DNA of 64,000 nucleotides, taken from Basidiobolus meristosporus CBS 931.73 (taxonomy: Eukaryota; Basidiobolomycota; Basidiobolomycetes; Basidiobolales; Basidiobolaceae). Position 1 is the first letter of the stretch. Each line of letters opens with the position of its first letter. The position numbers and the translations under genes are program-made. The stretch is taken from the NCBI GenBank assembly GCA_002104905.1, contig MCFE01000351.1, positions 24,611-88,610 on the forward strand, in the 5' to 3' direction. The notes under the pieces were generated by a model, which did no database searches, was not told the DNA's origin, and was given only the letters and a program-made list of their open reading frames with translations. This document shows, one piece after another, positions 24,600 to 36,052 of this stretch.

Positions 24600-24990
24600 T
24601 GGACACAGTAGTGGTAGAAATCAACATGCTCAGCTTTGTGCTTGTAGTATAGTTGCTCAAATTTTGTTGTAAATTCTTTGCATAAAAGCTGTAGATGTGT
24701 CAAGTTGGCATATGTGATTGGTTTCTGGATAAATATTTTTATAATGTCAACATATGACTCCTAATGCATTCATTATACTCTTTTTGAATATGTCTTAAGA
24801 AAGTTGCCTGAATAAATATATACGCAGTCCATCCAGTCCTTGTATGTACACTGTTGAATATGCCTATGACAATTGAATGAAACCTATCAGAAGTAATTTG
24901 GGTGGCAGAACTCATTATATCTTGCCAATGCTTTCAAATTTCACTGGTATCTCAAAGGGCCCATTTAGTTTGAAATGCCCAATATACAGC
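24600..24990 (-). pseudogene. tnp2-like transposase fragment, copy E
   Basis: Minus-strand nucleotide match to 30,740-31,090 of copy G (GCATAAAAGCTGTAGATGTG; GACTCCTAATGCATTC). Heavily decayed. Confidence 0.45.
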
Positions 24991-25009
24991 TCACTATGAG
25001 TAATTACTG

Positions 25010-25855
25010 TAATAACCCCATCAAAGGCCATCACATATTCTAAGTCCCATGTCTAAGAATTATTGATTCCATCAGGGCACCATGCAAGGACAGTCAAAAA
25101 ATAATTGCACCCCTGATATCATAGAAAACTTAGTCAAATTTTTCATCACAACAATACAACAGTGGCTTTTGATTGGTTCTTTGCCAATTTTCTCACTTTC
25201 ACATCCTGGAGACTCTATCAACTCCCATGTTTGTGTACATTGATTGGCTAATGCCTCTTTCTCACACTACATGCTGCCTGACTCAACCATTTCTCTTGCT
25301 TTTCATGCATACAAACTGATTTATTTCTGTTGAAGCTTTAGTTATGCCTCAATTGCCAGTTGTATTGGCCTATACAAGTCCCTATACCCTACACTAACAT
25401 TAAGCCCAACCCCACACTCAACATGTAACTCCATTGAAATCTACCACCTGATAGGTATTTCTGCTGTAATGCTCTTTTCCATGTCTCTGGTGGGAGCCAA
25501 ACAGCTTTATGCCACTATTCATTTACTGGTTGCCACATGTCCTTGTCTTCAGCTGGCACTGCAAGGTGTAGCACCTCATCTGTAAGTCTTTGCAATAAAT
25601 CCTTTAAATATTCAGGTGCATTTTCTTGAGCACTGCTCTTGAAGAGGTGCTGCAACCTCTTAGTGTCCCTATTACTATTCCAAGATTCCACCAAAGACAT
25701 TGTGATAACCTTTTGAGTTGCTCATGTTGTTACTTTGTCTGTCAGTGGGATCTCCACTCTGTCAACATTGGAGGACATGGAGACTGTGGTAGACAAATTT
25801 CCTAGTCTGCAAACTCATCAACCTCACTGAAGAGTAGCCCACACTATCAAAGATA
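25010..25855 (-). mobile_element. ORF1 repeat, copy 4
   Basis: The protein block at 25,515-25,700 reads NRDTKRLQHLFKSSAQENA then LLQRLTDEVLHLAVPAEDKD, about as conserved as at 29,162. The tail to 25,010 ends with the shared GGGGTGCAATTATTTTTTGA (minus strand). The 25,850 side joins a tnp2-like copy. Confidence 0.55.
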
Positions 25856-25859
25856 ATTG

Positions 25860-27700
25860 GGTCCTGCAGGTGGATCCAATATGGATCAGCTGTCAAGATC
25901 CCATTTGGAGACCATCATAATACCAGTAGCTTAGAATTAGTGGCCCTCTTTACATACTTATGATGGGATCACAACCGCATTTAGCTAATTGTTCTGCTAA
26001 ATAAAGTTAAAAAACTTGACAGTTTTTGATTGGTGGTGTTGTAATAATTGCATAGCATTGTTAACATCTTAATATGCTCCACAGTTATTGTAAATGGATC
26101 TAACTGGCCAGTACATCCAATTGCTTTATATGACAAAAAACTTGTTGGTGTTTTGATGGCCTCATCACAAGTCTCCAATGGCATTATCACAGCAGTATTG
26201 AGACCTACAGCTAGTTCTGTATAATGCTACTGTATCTATTTACCAAATGGTATTTGCTTTCCACCTCCCCTTGTGCAATTCATATATTCCACTGTAAAAT
26301 CACCACTCTTTATTTGCTTACCCACTACTATCTTGGGTACTCCACATATAGCTCAAATCAAAAAATACTATGGCCTCCTGCTTACTAACCTCTGCAAACA
26401 TGCACACCTGCCACAATTGACATACTTCTATCATGTCAACTTTACCACCTTTTATTATGCTACTTGCAAAGTGGTCATGTACCATGGACTGCTGGTAACA
26501 TCTACATTTTGCAAATAAGTGCTTGGTTGCTGCAACTTCTGCCATGATTACATCCTGAATATATGCAAAGAACTTTTTTGTACTTAGCCAATAGACTTGT
26601 TCTGTTGGATGGTGCCACATTAAACCATGAGTGCCAAATGATGCCATAGTGTGCCAGGGAGGCCAAGTAAACCTATACTTGGCCATAGAGTGTGAAATGT
26701 AGCTCTGAATCTTCATGCAAAGCAGCCCCTACGTTTCACCCATGATGAAGGAGAAAATCCATTTTTTGACATTTTTTTGTGGATCAATGTTGTGCAGGAT
26801 GTGTAAGAGCACTGAAGAGCTGAAGACATGCATCAGGCACTCAATACCCTTGGCACTCTAAAACTAACTCCTCTGGCTTGTCACATGTCAGAAAAATGCA
26901 TGGCACTATCATGGTACACTGGTACTATCTGGCACTATATTTAATTATTAGCCCTAAAGTAAGATCTATACAAGGCACTTATAGTGACAGATAGTACCAG
27001 TGGGCCAAGATAGTGCCATGCCTTTTTCTGACATGTGACAAGCCAGAGAAGTTAGTTTTAGAGTGCCATGGGTATGGGGTACCTGATGCATGTCTTCAAA
27101 CCTTTTGTGCTGTTACACATCTTGCACAACATTGACCTAAAAAAAAAGGTCAAAAATGGATTTTCTCCAACACAATGGGTGAAACACAGGGGCAGCTTTG
27201 CATAAAAATGCAGAGCTATGTTTCACACTCTGTGGCCAAGTATAGGCTGACTTGGCCTCCCCAGCGCACTATGGCATCAATTGGCACTCATGGCTCAATA
27301 TGGCACTATTCAATGGAACAAGTCTAATATATTCCTTCTCCATGCTGGCTTCTAGTCCCCCTTACAGATGCACTCTGGTTCTTTTTTGTGTGAATTCTAT
27401 ATTGAATGATGCAGAAGTTGGCTTGTGACCAAGAGAAACCTGGCATACTTTAGTAGAGCTTTCCTAATAAAAATTAGTTACTAGTTGCACCCAATCCAAC
27501 ATGGCATTACTTAACTGATTACCCACACTTTGGGGCTACTTGGCTTCTTAATTCCATAGGCATAGGTGTCTCCATGTGCGCATCTGCCCTCAGTATTTTC
27601 CAACTCTTCCTGGCTGTCCTCTATGTACCAACTCACCCCATCCATTACAGACTTGAAGGTAATAGTCTTGAAGAGATTAGAATATGGTAGTACCTGCAAA
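25860..27700 (-). pseudogene. tnp2-like transposase, copy F, split by a fold-back element
   Basis: The part upstream of the insertion is at 27,511-27,700 (LQVLPYSNLFKTITFKSVMD, GVSWYIEDSQEELENTEGRC). The C-terminal block is at 26,318-26,560 (AEVAATKHLFAKCRC, SKQEAIVFFDLSYMW). The tail runs to about 25,860. The insertion at 26,593 lies exactly where copy B is uninterrupted. FPMERMCGEI in related copies resembles the FPMER(Y/F) motif I recall from fungal tnp2/DUF4218 transposases. Confidence 0.5.
26593..27325. mobile_element. Fold-back (palindromic) transposon, complete copy
   Basis: Two inverted arms of about 340 bp surround a ~50 bp asymmetric loop near 26,940-26,990. It begins AGACTTGTTC and ends GAACAAGTCT, with AAT on both sides (26,590-26,592 and 27,326-27,328). 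The empty site in tnp2-like copy B (CCAATATATTTC at 10,380-10,391) confirms the boundaries. It has no coding capacity. The terminus matches the Harbinger-like element at 3605-4846, so it was probably mobilised by that transposase. Confidence 0.8.
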
Positions 27701-27702
27701 TT

Positions 27703-28401
27703 GACTTGTGCCAAATGATGCCATAGTGTGTCAGAGAGGCCAAGTGAGCCTATACTTGGCTACAGAGTGTGATGCATAGCTCTGCATCTTCATGCAAAGC
27801 AGCCCCTGTGTTTCACCCATTGTGCAGGAGAAAATCCACTTTTTGACCTTTTTTTTAGATCAGTGTTATGCAGGATGCATAAGAGCACAAATGGATTGAA
27901 GATATGTATCTGGTACCTAATACCCATGGCACTCTAAATCTAGCTCCTGTGGCTTGTAACATGTCACAAAAATGCACAGCACCATCTTGGTCCACGGGTA
28001 CTATCTGGCACTATAAGTGGTTTGTATAGATCTTACTTTAGGGCTAATAATTAAATATAGTGCCAGATAGTACTAGTGGACCAAGATAATGCCATGCATT
28101 TTTGTGACATGTTACAAGCCACAGGAGCTAGATTTAGAGTGCCATGGGTATTAGGTACCAGATACATATCTTCAATCCGTTTGTGCTCTTATGCATCCTG
28201 CACAACACTGATCTAAAAAAAAGGTCAAAAAGTGGATTTTCTCCTGCACAATAGGTGAAACACAGGGTCTGCTCTGCAAGAAGATGCAGAGCTATGTTTC
28301 ACACTCTGCGGCCAAGTATAGGCTAACTTGGCCTCTCTGATACACTATGGCATCATTTTGCACTCATGGCTCAATGTGGCACTATACAACGGAACAAGTC
28401 T
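27703..28401. mobile_element. Fold-back transposon, second copy (left tip lost)
   Basis: Same palindrome with both arms, but the loop (TAAGTGGTTTGTATAGATC...) is in the opposite orientation to the copy at 26,593. The right end is GGAACAAGTCT followed by ATT. The left end lacks the outermost ~40 bp and abuts tnp2-like sequence. Confidence 0.75.
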
Positions 28402-28620
28402 ATTGCAATGGTGACATTTCTGCATTTGAATGCTATGCAGCTTTTAACACATGCTAGAATCAGGACAGTCTTTGGGTTGTATGTTGCCAGCTGCATTATG
28501 GTTGTCCACTTGTGCCATGTACATGGTATGTTGCCTCCTGGAGTGATTTTGACAAGTGGTAGTGATATATCTTCAAAGCTTCCCTTACTGATATTAGTAG
28601 AAATGGCAGAATGAGCTTGA
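28402..28620. other. Unassigned spacer
   Basis: Nothing recognised. Confidence 0.4.
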
Positions 28621-28621
28621 T

Positions 28622-29885
28622 TTGCTCCATGAGCATTATCCTGGATGCAAATGGGTTAACAAATTTTGGGTCAGCATTGGCATGCTAGAAAAGTATTTTA
28701 AGAATAGCAGAAACTATCAAAGGCAGAAGAACAAGGGTGCCATGGCAAAAAATCAGCAGCTTCCTCAGGGGCCCGTTAGAAGTAGGGCCAAAAGCTTCAA
28801 ACAAGCATCAAAGAGACATCAGATAGCCTAAAGAGTGCCAATAAGGGACAAGCAAGCCATAACAGATGCGTCAGAGCAGAATTTATCAAGGAGAAAACAT
28901 GGTTTAATACAAGAAGCACTCAGACAAATTAGCAGTGAAAGACCTGGCAGTGATAAAGGAAAAGGCAAAGGGAAAAATGTCTACCCAAGCCTGAGTCAGG
29001 GAAGCATATGAAAAAAACTGCAGTTGTTGCCAATCAATGATGTAAGCCTAAAACAAACTGAATCCCATCATAGCCAAGAAGAATCACCAAGAAGAAAAGG
29101 CCAGTTCTCATAAGAGTTGAAACTACAGGCAGTTGAGCTACACTCCAGCAAGGTAGATTAATTGACAGATAAAGGCAGTTTGTCTACCACAGCCTGCCCA
29201 TCATGCATTGTTGACAGTGTGGAGATCCCGCTGATAGACAAGGCTACAATGTCACAAACTCAAGAGACTACTACAATGGCTTCAGTGAAACTTTGGAACA
29301 ATAATAGGCACACTAAGAGGTTGCAGCAATTCTTCAAGAGCAGTGCTCAAGAAAACATGCCTGAATATTGCAAGGCTGTATTACAAAGACTAGCAGATGA
29401 GGTGCTAAACCTTACAGTGCTGGCTGAAGACCAGGACATGTGGGAACCAGTGAAGGAACAGTGGCATGAAGCTGTTGGGTTCTTGCTGGAGTCATGGAAA
29501 CAGAGCTTCACAGCAGAAATAGTTATTGAGTGGTGAACTTTTATGGAGTTACTGGTTGGGTGTGGGGTTGGGCTTAATGTAAGTGTTGGGTATAGGAACT
29601 TTTATAGGTCAATACAATTGGCAATGTGCTACAACAGAAGTACCATTGGAAATAAATCAATTTGTATACATTAAAAGTAAGAGAAACAGCTGAGTCAGGA
29701 AGTAAGGAGTGTGAAAAAGAGGCATTAGCCAATCAAGGTATATAAATGTAGCAGGTAATCAAGTTTCTGGGATCTGAAAGTGAGCAAATTGGCCAAAAAC
29801 CAATCAAAAGCCACATTGGTATTGTTGTGATGAAAATTTTGACCAAGCTTTTTATGATACCTGGGGTGCAATTATTTGTTCTGGG
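28622..29885 (+). mobile_element. ORF1 repeat, best-preserved copy
   Basis: Decayed N-terminal coding from 28,622 (GCKWVNKFWVSIGMLEKYF; basic KSFKQASKRHQ), then the clean frame 29,162-29,536: 124 codons with IPLIDKATMSQTQETTTMAS, NRHTKRLQQFFKSSAQENM and VLQRLADEVLNLTVLAEDQD, ending near WKQSFTAEIVIEW. Helical and hydrophilic, without membrane segments. The tail to about 29,885 carries TATAGGTCAATACAATTGG. The protein is shared by at least three copies on both strands, but I cannot name a family. Confidence 0.6.
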
Positions 29886-29889
29886 CTTA

Positions 29890-30060
29890 CAGCATTAATT
29901 GGTGAGCGTGCAGCTTTTTCCTCATGCTTCTCTATCTCTGACTTTAGTAGACTTTTTCCCCTTTACATTTTCCTTTATTGCTGCCAGGTTTTTCACTGCT
30001 TCTTTGTCTGGGTGCATCTTGCATTGAAGTACATTTTCTCCCTGATATATGCTGCTCTGA
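29890..30060 (-). repeat. ORF1 repeat fragment
   Basis: Minus-strand match to the N-terminal coding region at 5990-6220 (GAGAAAATGTAC...ATGCAAGATGCA). It lies between the best ORF1 copy and tnp2-like copy G. Confidence 0.5.
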
Positions 30061-30064
30061 TGTA

Positions 30065-32335
30065 CCTGATGGCAAACACTAAAACAGCTAAAAAGTGAGA
30101 GCTACTTTGAAGGTATGTATGACCATGCCTTTGCCTTGGCACTGATGGATTTTCATTAAATTAGTATGCTGCCAGCAAATCCTGCTGGCTGCTGATTCTT
30201 GTCAACCTGAATATGCCACCTAACTTACAGTATTAGAGTGGAAATATGATGGTAGTCTCACTGGTGTCTAGGCCTAAATCACTATACAACCTGGAAAGCT
30301 ACCTCTACCTGTTGCTGGACATATTTTGTATGCTTTCCAGCAGGATAATAATAAGTGGCTGTCATGTAAAAGTGCATATTATTATCTGCATTGGTGATAC
30401 CTCAGCCATTGGCAAAATATCCAGCTTTTCTGAACACAATGCACAGTGTTGCTGTCAAAAATGTAAGACCCATGGGACTTACTCCGTAACTCACAAACAT
30501 TATCATTACCCAAGTAGCAACACTAAGTACACCATCTTTCTGCAGAGGCAACATACAGAAGTCAGCATGCAATTGCAGCAAAGTTGGCAAGCTATACACC
30601 ATTCACCAGAATATGGAGTTGACTGAAAACTGGTGATACTTAAGATACAGGGTATCTGCAGGAGCAAAAGCTTTCCACTGGGAGCAATGCATTTGCTTTT
30701 CAAAGGTATCCCTATATTGATGACCAAGTTTTACATGGGCATTTCAAGCTAAATGAGCCCTTTGAGATGCCGCAAAAAATACGTAAGAATTGGCAAGATA
30801 GTACAGAGTATCTGCTACCCTGAGTACTTCTCACAGGCTCCAATTGATGTTCACATACATGTGTGACAATACAAGTGCAAGGACTGGATGAGCCGGATAT
30901 GAGCTTATTCAAGTGGCTTTCTGAAGCCATTCATACCAAGAGTACACTGGAAGCATTGGGAGTCATATGTGGACATTTTAGGAATATTTATCCAGCAGCA
31001 GATCACCAATGGCAACTTGTCACATCTACAGCTTTTGTGCAAAGAGTTTGTGATGGGACTTGAGTGGCTATACTACAAGCATAAAGCTAAACATGTAGAT
31101 CTCTGCCGCTACTGTGTCCATTTCCTGCTCCATCTTGCTTGGTGTGGTGAGAATGTTGGACTTTAACTCATCTTTCGGAAGTTTCCTATGGTATGGATGT
31201 GTGGAGAGATAGAAAGACAAGTCAAGATGCAGCTACTACCATATTCCAATCTCATCAAGAATGTTCCCTTCAAGTCTGTCATGGATGTGATGATTTGGCA
31301 CATGGAGGCCAGCCAGGAGTGTTGGAAATACTGAGGACAGATGTGCAGATGGAGACACCTATGCCTATGGCATAAAGAAGCCTAGCAGCCCCAATGTGTG
31401 GGGAATCAGTTAAGTAATGAAACTTGGGCTGAGTGCAACAAGCAACTAATTTCTACTAGGAAAACTCTACCAAGGTATGCCAGATTTCACTTGGTTGCTA
31501 GCCAATTGCTACACCATTCTATACAGAAATCACACAAACAAGAGCCAGAACGCACCTATGAGGGGGACTAGAATTCAGTGGGGAGAAGGAATAAATTGGC
31601 TAAACACCAATGAGTTCTTTGCAGATATTCAGGAGGTATTCATGGCTGAAGTGGCAGCAACCAAGCATATGTTTGTAAGATGTATACATTACCAGCAATA
31701 CAATTTATATAGCAACTTTGCAAGCATTGCACTTAAAAGCCATAAACTTGAGGTGACAGAAGTATGTCAATTGTGGCAGGTGCATATGTTTGTAGTGGTT
31801 AGTAAGCAGGGGGCCATAGTATTTTTTGATTCAGACTATATGTGGAATACCCAAGGTAGTTGTGGTTAAGTAAATAAGGATGGGTGATTCTACAGTGGAA
31901 TACATCAATTGCGCAAGGGGAGGTAGAAAAAGGAAACACCATTTGGTAAGCTGGTACCGTAGCAGTATACAGAAATAGCTGTTGGCCATCATACTGCCAT
32001 AATAATGCCATCAGTGGCTGTCAAAGAGGCTGTCAAAGCACCAACAAATTTTTGCCATATAAGGTAATTGGATGTACTGGCCAGCACAATCCACTCAAAT
32101 AGTTTTAAAGTTCAGTACAACTGCAACAATACTACGCCACCCTGGGCAAAAGTCTCTACAAACACCATTATATTTTATCAACTTTGATCAGCTGTAAAAT
32201 TAGCAATATACCATTGTGATCCTGTCATAATATTGTTTAGATGGCCATTAATTCCAAGCTGCTGGTAATATTGTGGTCTCTTGATGGGATCTTGACAGCT
32301 GATCCAGATCAGATCCACTGGTGGGACCAAATTAT
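30065..32335 (+). pseudogene. tnp2-like transposase, longest copy (copy G)
   Basis: Blocks in order: ICIGDTSAIGKISSFSEHNA with CCCQKC (about 30,380-30,470); MQLQQSWQAIHHSPEYGVD (to 30,626); LFKGIPILMTKFYM (about 30,690); the 30,969-31,166 frame with FVMGLEWLYYKHKA and LLHLAWCGENVG; RQVKMQLLPYSNLIKNVPFK (about 31,210-31,270); and the C-terminal frame 31,477-31,869 with FFADIQEVFMAEVAATKHM and VFFDSDYMWNTQGS. A conserved ~460 bp non-coding tail follows. Frameshifts and stops occur throughout. Comparison of this copy with B, C, F and H would allow a consensus. The CACTA/tnp2 label is by pattern memory; another DDE transposase family is possible. Confidence 0.5.
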
Positions 32336-32560
32336 ATTTCATAGGGAGCTTGGTGATTAGTTTTGGGATATTGTTGATAAGTAAATGCATTGCTCTCCGC
32401 AGAAAGCTCTTGCACTAACAGTTACCTTTTAACTTAAGTATCTCTGGTTTCCAATTAATTCCATATTCTGGCTAATGGCCTATAGCTTGCCAACTTTGCT
32501 GCAATTGCATGCTGACTTCTGTACATTCTCTCTGTGGGAAGATATATAGTTATTATGGTG
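32336..32560 (-). pseudogene. Inverted tnp2-like fragment
   Basis: Minus-strand match to 30,560-30,720 of copy G, joined to the tail of copy G so that the two are arranged tail to middle. Confidence 0.45.
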
Positions 32561-33310
32561 TACTTATTCATATTTCATCTTATCAGTATTATCCCATTGT
32601 TCTCTGTCCTAATTAATAGTGTTATCCTGATATCATGTTTACCCTGATTAGTTATCAGCAATGGTTATCCCAAGTGTTATTCACCTTTGCAATCACCAGA
32701 TTTATCTACATCATGCAAGTACTTGTGTTGGTACCCATGGCGCAATACCTAGGTCTTTGTTACCACCCCTAACACTTCAATAACATATATGGTATCTCTT
32801 TGTTACACAGGTTTCAGACTACAAACCATGATAGGTTGGATGTACTGTGCCTTTTAGAACCTTCCAGGACCTTCTTGGGGTATTTTTAGCTCATAGTGAT
32901 GTCATCAAGAAATCCACTGATGCCTGGGATCTTCTCAAACCTTGTCATTAGTATTTACTTGACAATTTGGAGCAGCATGTAAGGGAAGTCAATTTCTCTC
33001 CAATAAATCATCTTTTTATCAGCAATACCTTCCAATTATGGATTAGCAATTGATTACTGCATTTACCTTTGACAGTTACACCTCAGGTCTGCCATCAAGG
33101 AGCTTTTTGGGGTGGTGCACAAGAAACTCAGAGGCCTTTGGAGACACTTGGAGCACCTAGAAATTGTAAGAAGTAGGAGCTTTTACCAAAGTGATATAGT
33201 GATAGAGCACCGGCAGTCTAAGCCCAGAACCTATTGCACCCTACAGACACCCACAGGCCTTGAGGTGTGTAACTTCTCCCAGGAGTACCTCTGCACCACC
33301 ACACTATCAT
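32561..33310. other. Unassigned insert between two tnp2-like pieces
   Basis: Different in character from its neighbours; it contains a 67-codon open frame at 33,112-33,315 (plus) that I do not recognise. It may be a separate insertion into a tnp2-like copy, but no terminal repeats or target duplication were seen. Confidence 0.35.
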
Positions 33311-33314
33311 ATTA

Positions 33315-34800
33315 ATGTGCATATTATTACCTGCATTGGAGATGCCCCACCCATCTGCAAGATAGCTAGCTTTTCTTTGCGCAATGGACAGTAATACTAC
33401 TCAATGTGTGATATGCAGGGGATTTACCCCATAACTTCCACATATTATTATTATCCAAATGCTAGCACTGAGAACATCATCTTCCCACAGAGAGAACATA
33501 AAAAAGTCAGCATGCAACTGAAGCAAAGTTGGGAAGCTAGATGCTATCAGCCAGTATATGAAATTAACTGGAAACCATAGATACTTTAGATGGTATTGGT
33601 TGGAGCAAAATCTTTCTACTGGGAGCAATGCATTTGCTTTTCAGCAATATCCCAACACTGATGACCAAGCTCAACATGGGTCATTGCAAGCTCAATGAGC
33701 CTTTAGATGTACAAGAGATGTTTGAAAGAATTAGCAAGATATTACCAAATGTCTTCTACCCTAAGTGCTTTGGACAGGCTTCAATCAATAATCATATGCA
33801 TAGGCAACAATTCAAATGCAGGGAAAGGATGAGCTGCATATGAATTTATTCAAGTGGCCTCCTGAAGCAATTTTTACCCATAGTTTGTTAGAGTCATATT
33901 TTAAAATTTTAGGAGTATTATCTAGATGCAAATTACAATGCCAACTTGACATCTATACAGCATTTATATGCAGAGTCTGTGACATAATTTGAGTAGCCAT
34001 ACTACAAGCAAAAAGCTGAATATGTCAATATCTGCCACTGCTGCATCTATTCTGTACACCATCTTGCCTGGTGTGTGGAGTATTTTGAGCCTTACTTCAC
34101 CTTTCAGGAGTTTCCTATGGAGAAGATGTGTGGGGAGATGGGAAGACAAGTTAAGTTGCAAGTACTGCCATATCTCAGTCTCATTAGTAATAATGCCCTA
34201 ATGTCCATCATGGTCAAGATGAGTTGGCATGTGGAGGTCAGCCAAGAAGAGTTGGACAATACCAAGGACAGATATGCATAAGAGCACACCTATGCCTTTG
34301 GCAGCCCCAATGTGTGGGTAATCAGGTGAGTAACATAAAGATGGGTTGGGCATAACTAGCAGCTGATTCTTAGTAGGACAGCTTCAGCAGTGTATGTTGG
34401 GCTTCTCCTGAGTTCAAACCTACTTCTACACCATTCAATATGGAATTTTTACTAGCAAGAACTAGTGCTTACCTAGAAGTGGCCCAGAATCCAGCAAGGA
34501 GAAGGAAGATAATGACTAAGTATCAAAAAGTATCTTGGAGATGCTCATGTGGCATTCATGACAAAAGCAGTAGCAACTAAGGATTTCTGTGCAAGATGTA
34601 TATGTTAACAGCAACACAAGGTACATGGCAACTTTGTAAACATCATGCTGAATCCCAAAACAACCAGTCACTATCCACAGTAAAGTAAATATTGTGTGTA
34701 CTGTGAATCTGCTGAACATAGCAGTTATGGCTGTCAAATATTGAATACTGATAATGACAGTCATAAAGTTATGCTTGATTGCTATGGGAAGATCTGTAAT
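33315..34800 (+). pseudogene. Degenerate tnp2-like transposase, copy H
   Basis: Contains ICIGDAPPICKIASFS-like coding near 33,330, LFSNIPTLMTKLNMGHCKLN (33,640-33,700), EFPMEKMCGEMGRQVKLQVL (about 34,110-34,170) and VKMSWHVEVSQEELDNTKDR (about 34,210-34,275), then decayed C-terminal and tail sequence. Confidence 0.5.
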
Positions 34801-34919
34801 ATTGCTGGAGACCCTTTACCCATCAACATAGGTTGTGGCAGAATGCAGTCCTATGTAATTGCTCAAGAAGAATGAAGTAAAAGCACCACAACATCAAATT
34901 TCATACAAATTGTATAAAA

Positions 34920-36052
34920 GTGTGTACTAGCAAAAGAAATTGGCCAGTTGTTGAAATACCAATACAGCCAGAAGCATCAAAAATCCAAAAAGAACACTTG
35001 CAATCTCAATCCAAGTATGACACTACTGCAATTACACAGCAAGTTATCAACAAATTCTGGAAATCTCCATTTCAAAACTTACATATCAAGAAGTGTTCAC
35101 CCATATCAACCATCCCTATCAGCTACTATCTGAAATGGTTAAACCTATGAGCTATGATATTGTCATGAATCATCAAGAGCAATCTTCAACAGCATTATCA
35201 AGTGAACAGCTACAATTTGAGGTTGAAAAAGCCTTTTACTCTATTACAACAGGAAGCTATGCTGCTACAATTAACAATGTTGAAGTGGAATGTATCTTTG
35301 ATTATGGATCAGAAATCAGTGCCATCACTGCTGTGACTTTTGAAAAAATCAAATTGCCATTGAGAGAAGTTGACCAGAATATGAGAACTGCTACAGGTGC
35401 AACAGAGAAGATGCTTGGACTTTGACACTCTGCACCAACTGAAACTGGAGGAATCAGGGTTACCTCTCCCTTTTTCATTGTTGCCAATGGACCCACTTTT
35501 GAGGTATTGTTGGGACCATGTTATGAGTGAAAATCTCTTCTATAAGCTGATAACAGACCTGATGGAAGCTTATGGCTGACAATCACATCTGACAATTGAA
35601 AAAGAAGGGAATCTTTTATGCAGCAGAAGAGAATAATCTAAGAAATGCATACTCAATTCCAGTACAAAATATTCTGGTTCATGAGGCTATTTTGTTTTAT
35701 GATCAACACTTCATTCCATCAACAACAAGTCAGACAAATACTAAGTATTAGCCAGTTGAATAGAAAGCAAAGCCAGTACCAGCTGGAATCTCACCATCTG
35801 CCCACAACAATCCTCAAATGGAGCCTTTGCACAAATATGAAAAAATCAGACTCACAGAAGAGAATCTCTAGGAGTTAGCTATTGGAGCTACTCTTACCAC
35901 TGAGGAGAAAGTCTCTTTTTGACTATGCTACAATGCTGTGACAATGTCGTTGCATTTAATGATGCACAAAGATGGTGTTTATCCACATAGCTATTTCCAT
36001 TGGTTAAGATCCATACTGTTGGACATACACCATGGGCACTGAGATAGTATCC
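34920..36052 (+). pseudogene. Gypsy family 2: gag end and aspartic protease
   Basis: The 35,093-35,425 frame holds VECIFDYGSEISAITAVTFE, a retropepsin-type active site with DYGSE where DSGAE/S is usual, and continues in another frame with a flap-like region (PFFIVANGPTFEVLLGPCYE) to about 35,530. Upstream coding from 34,920 is probably gag. Stops appear within the protease and after it. RT is missing because a truncated LTR occupies 36,053-37,046. Confidence 0.7.
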
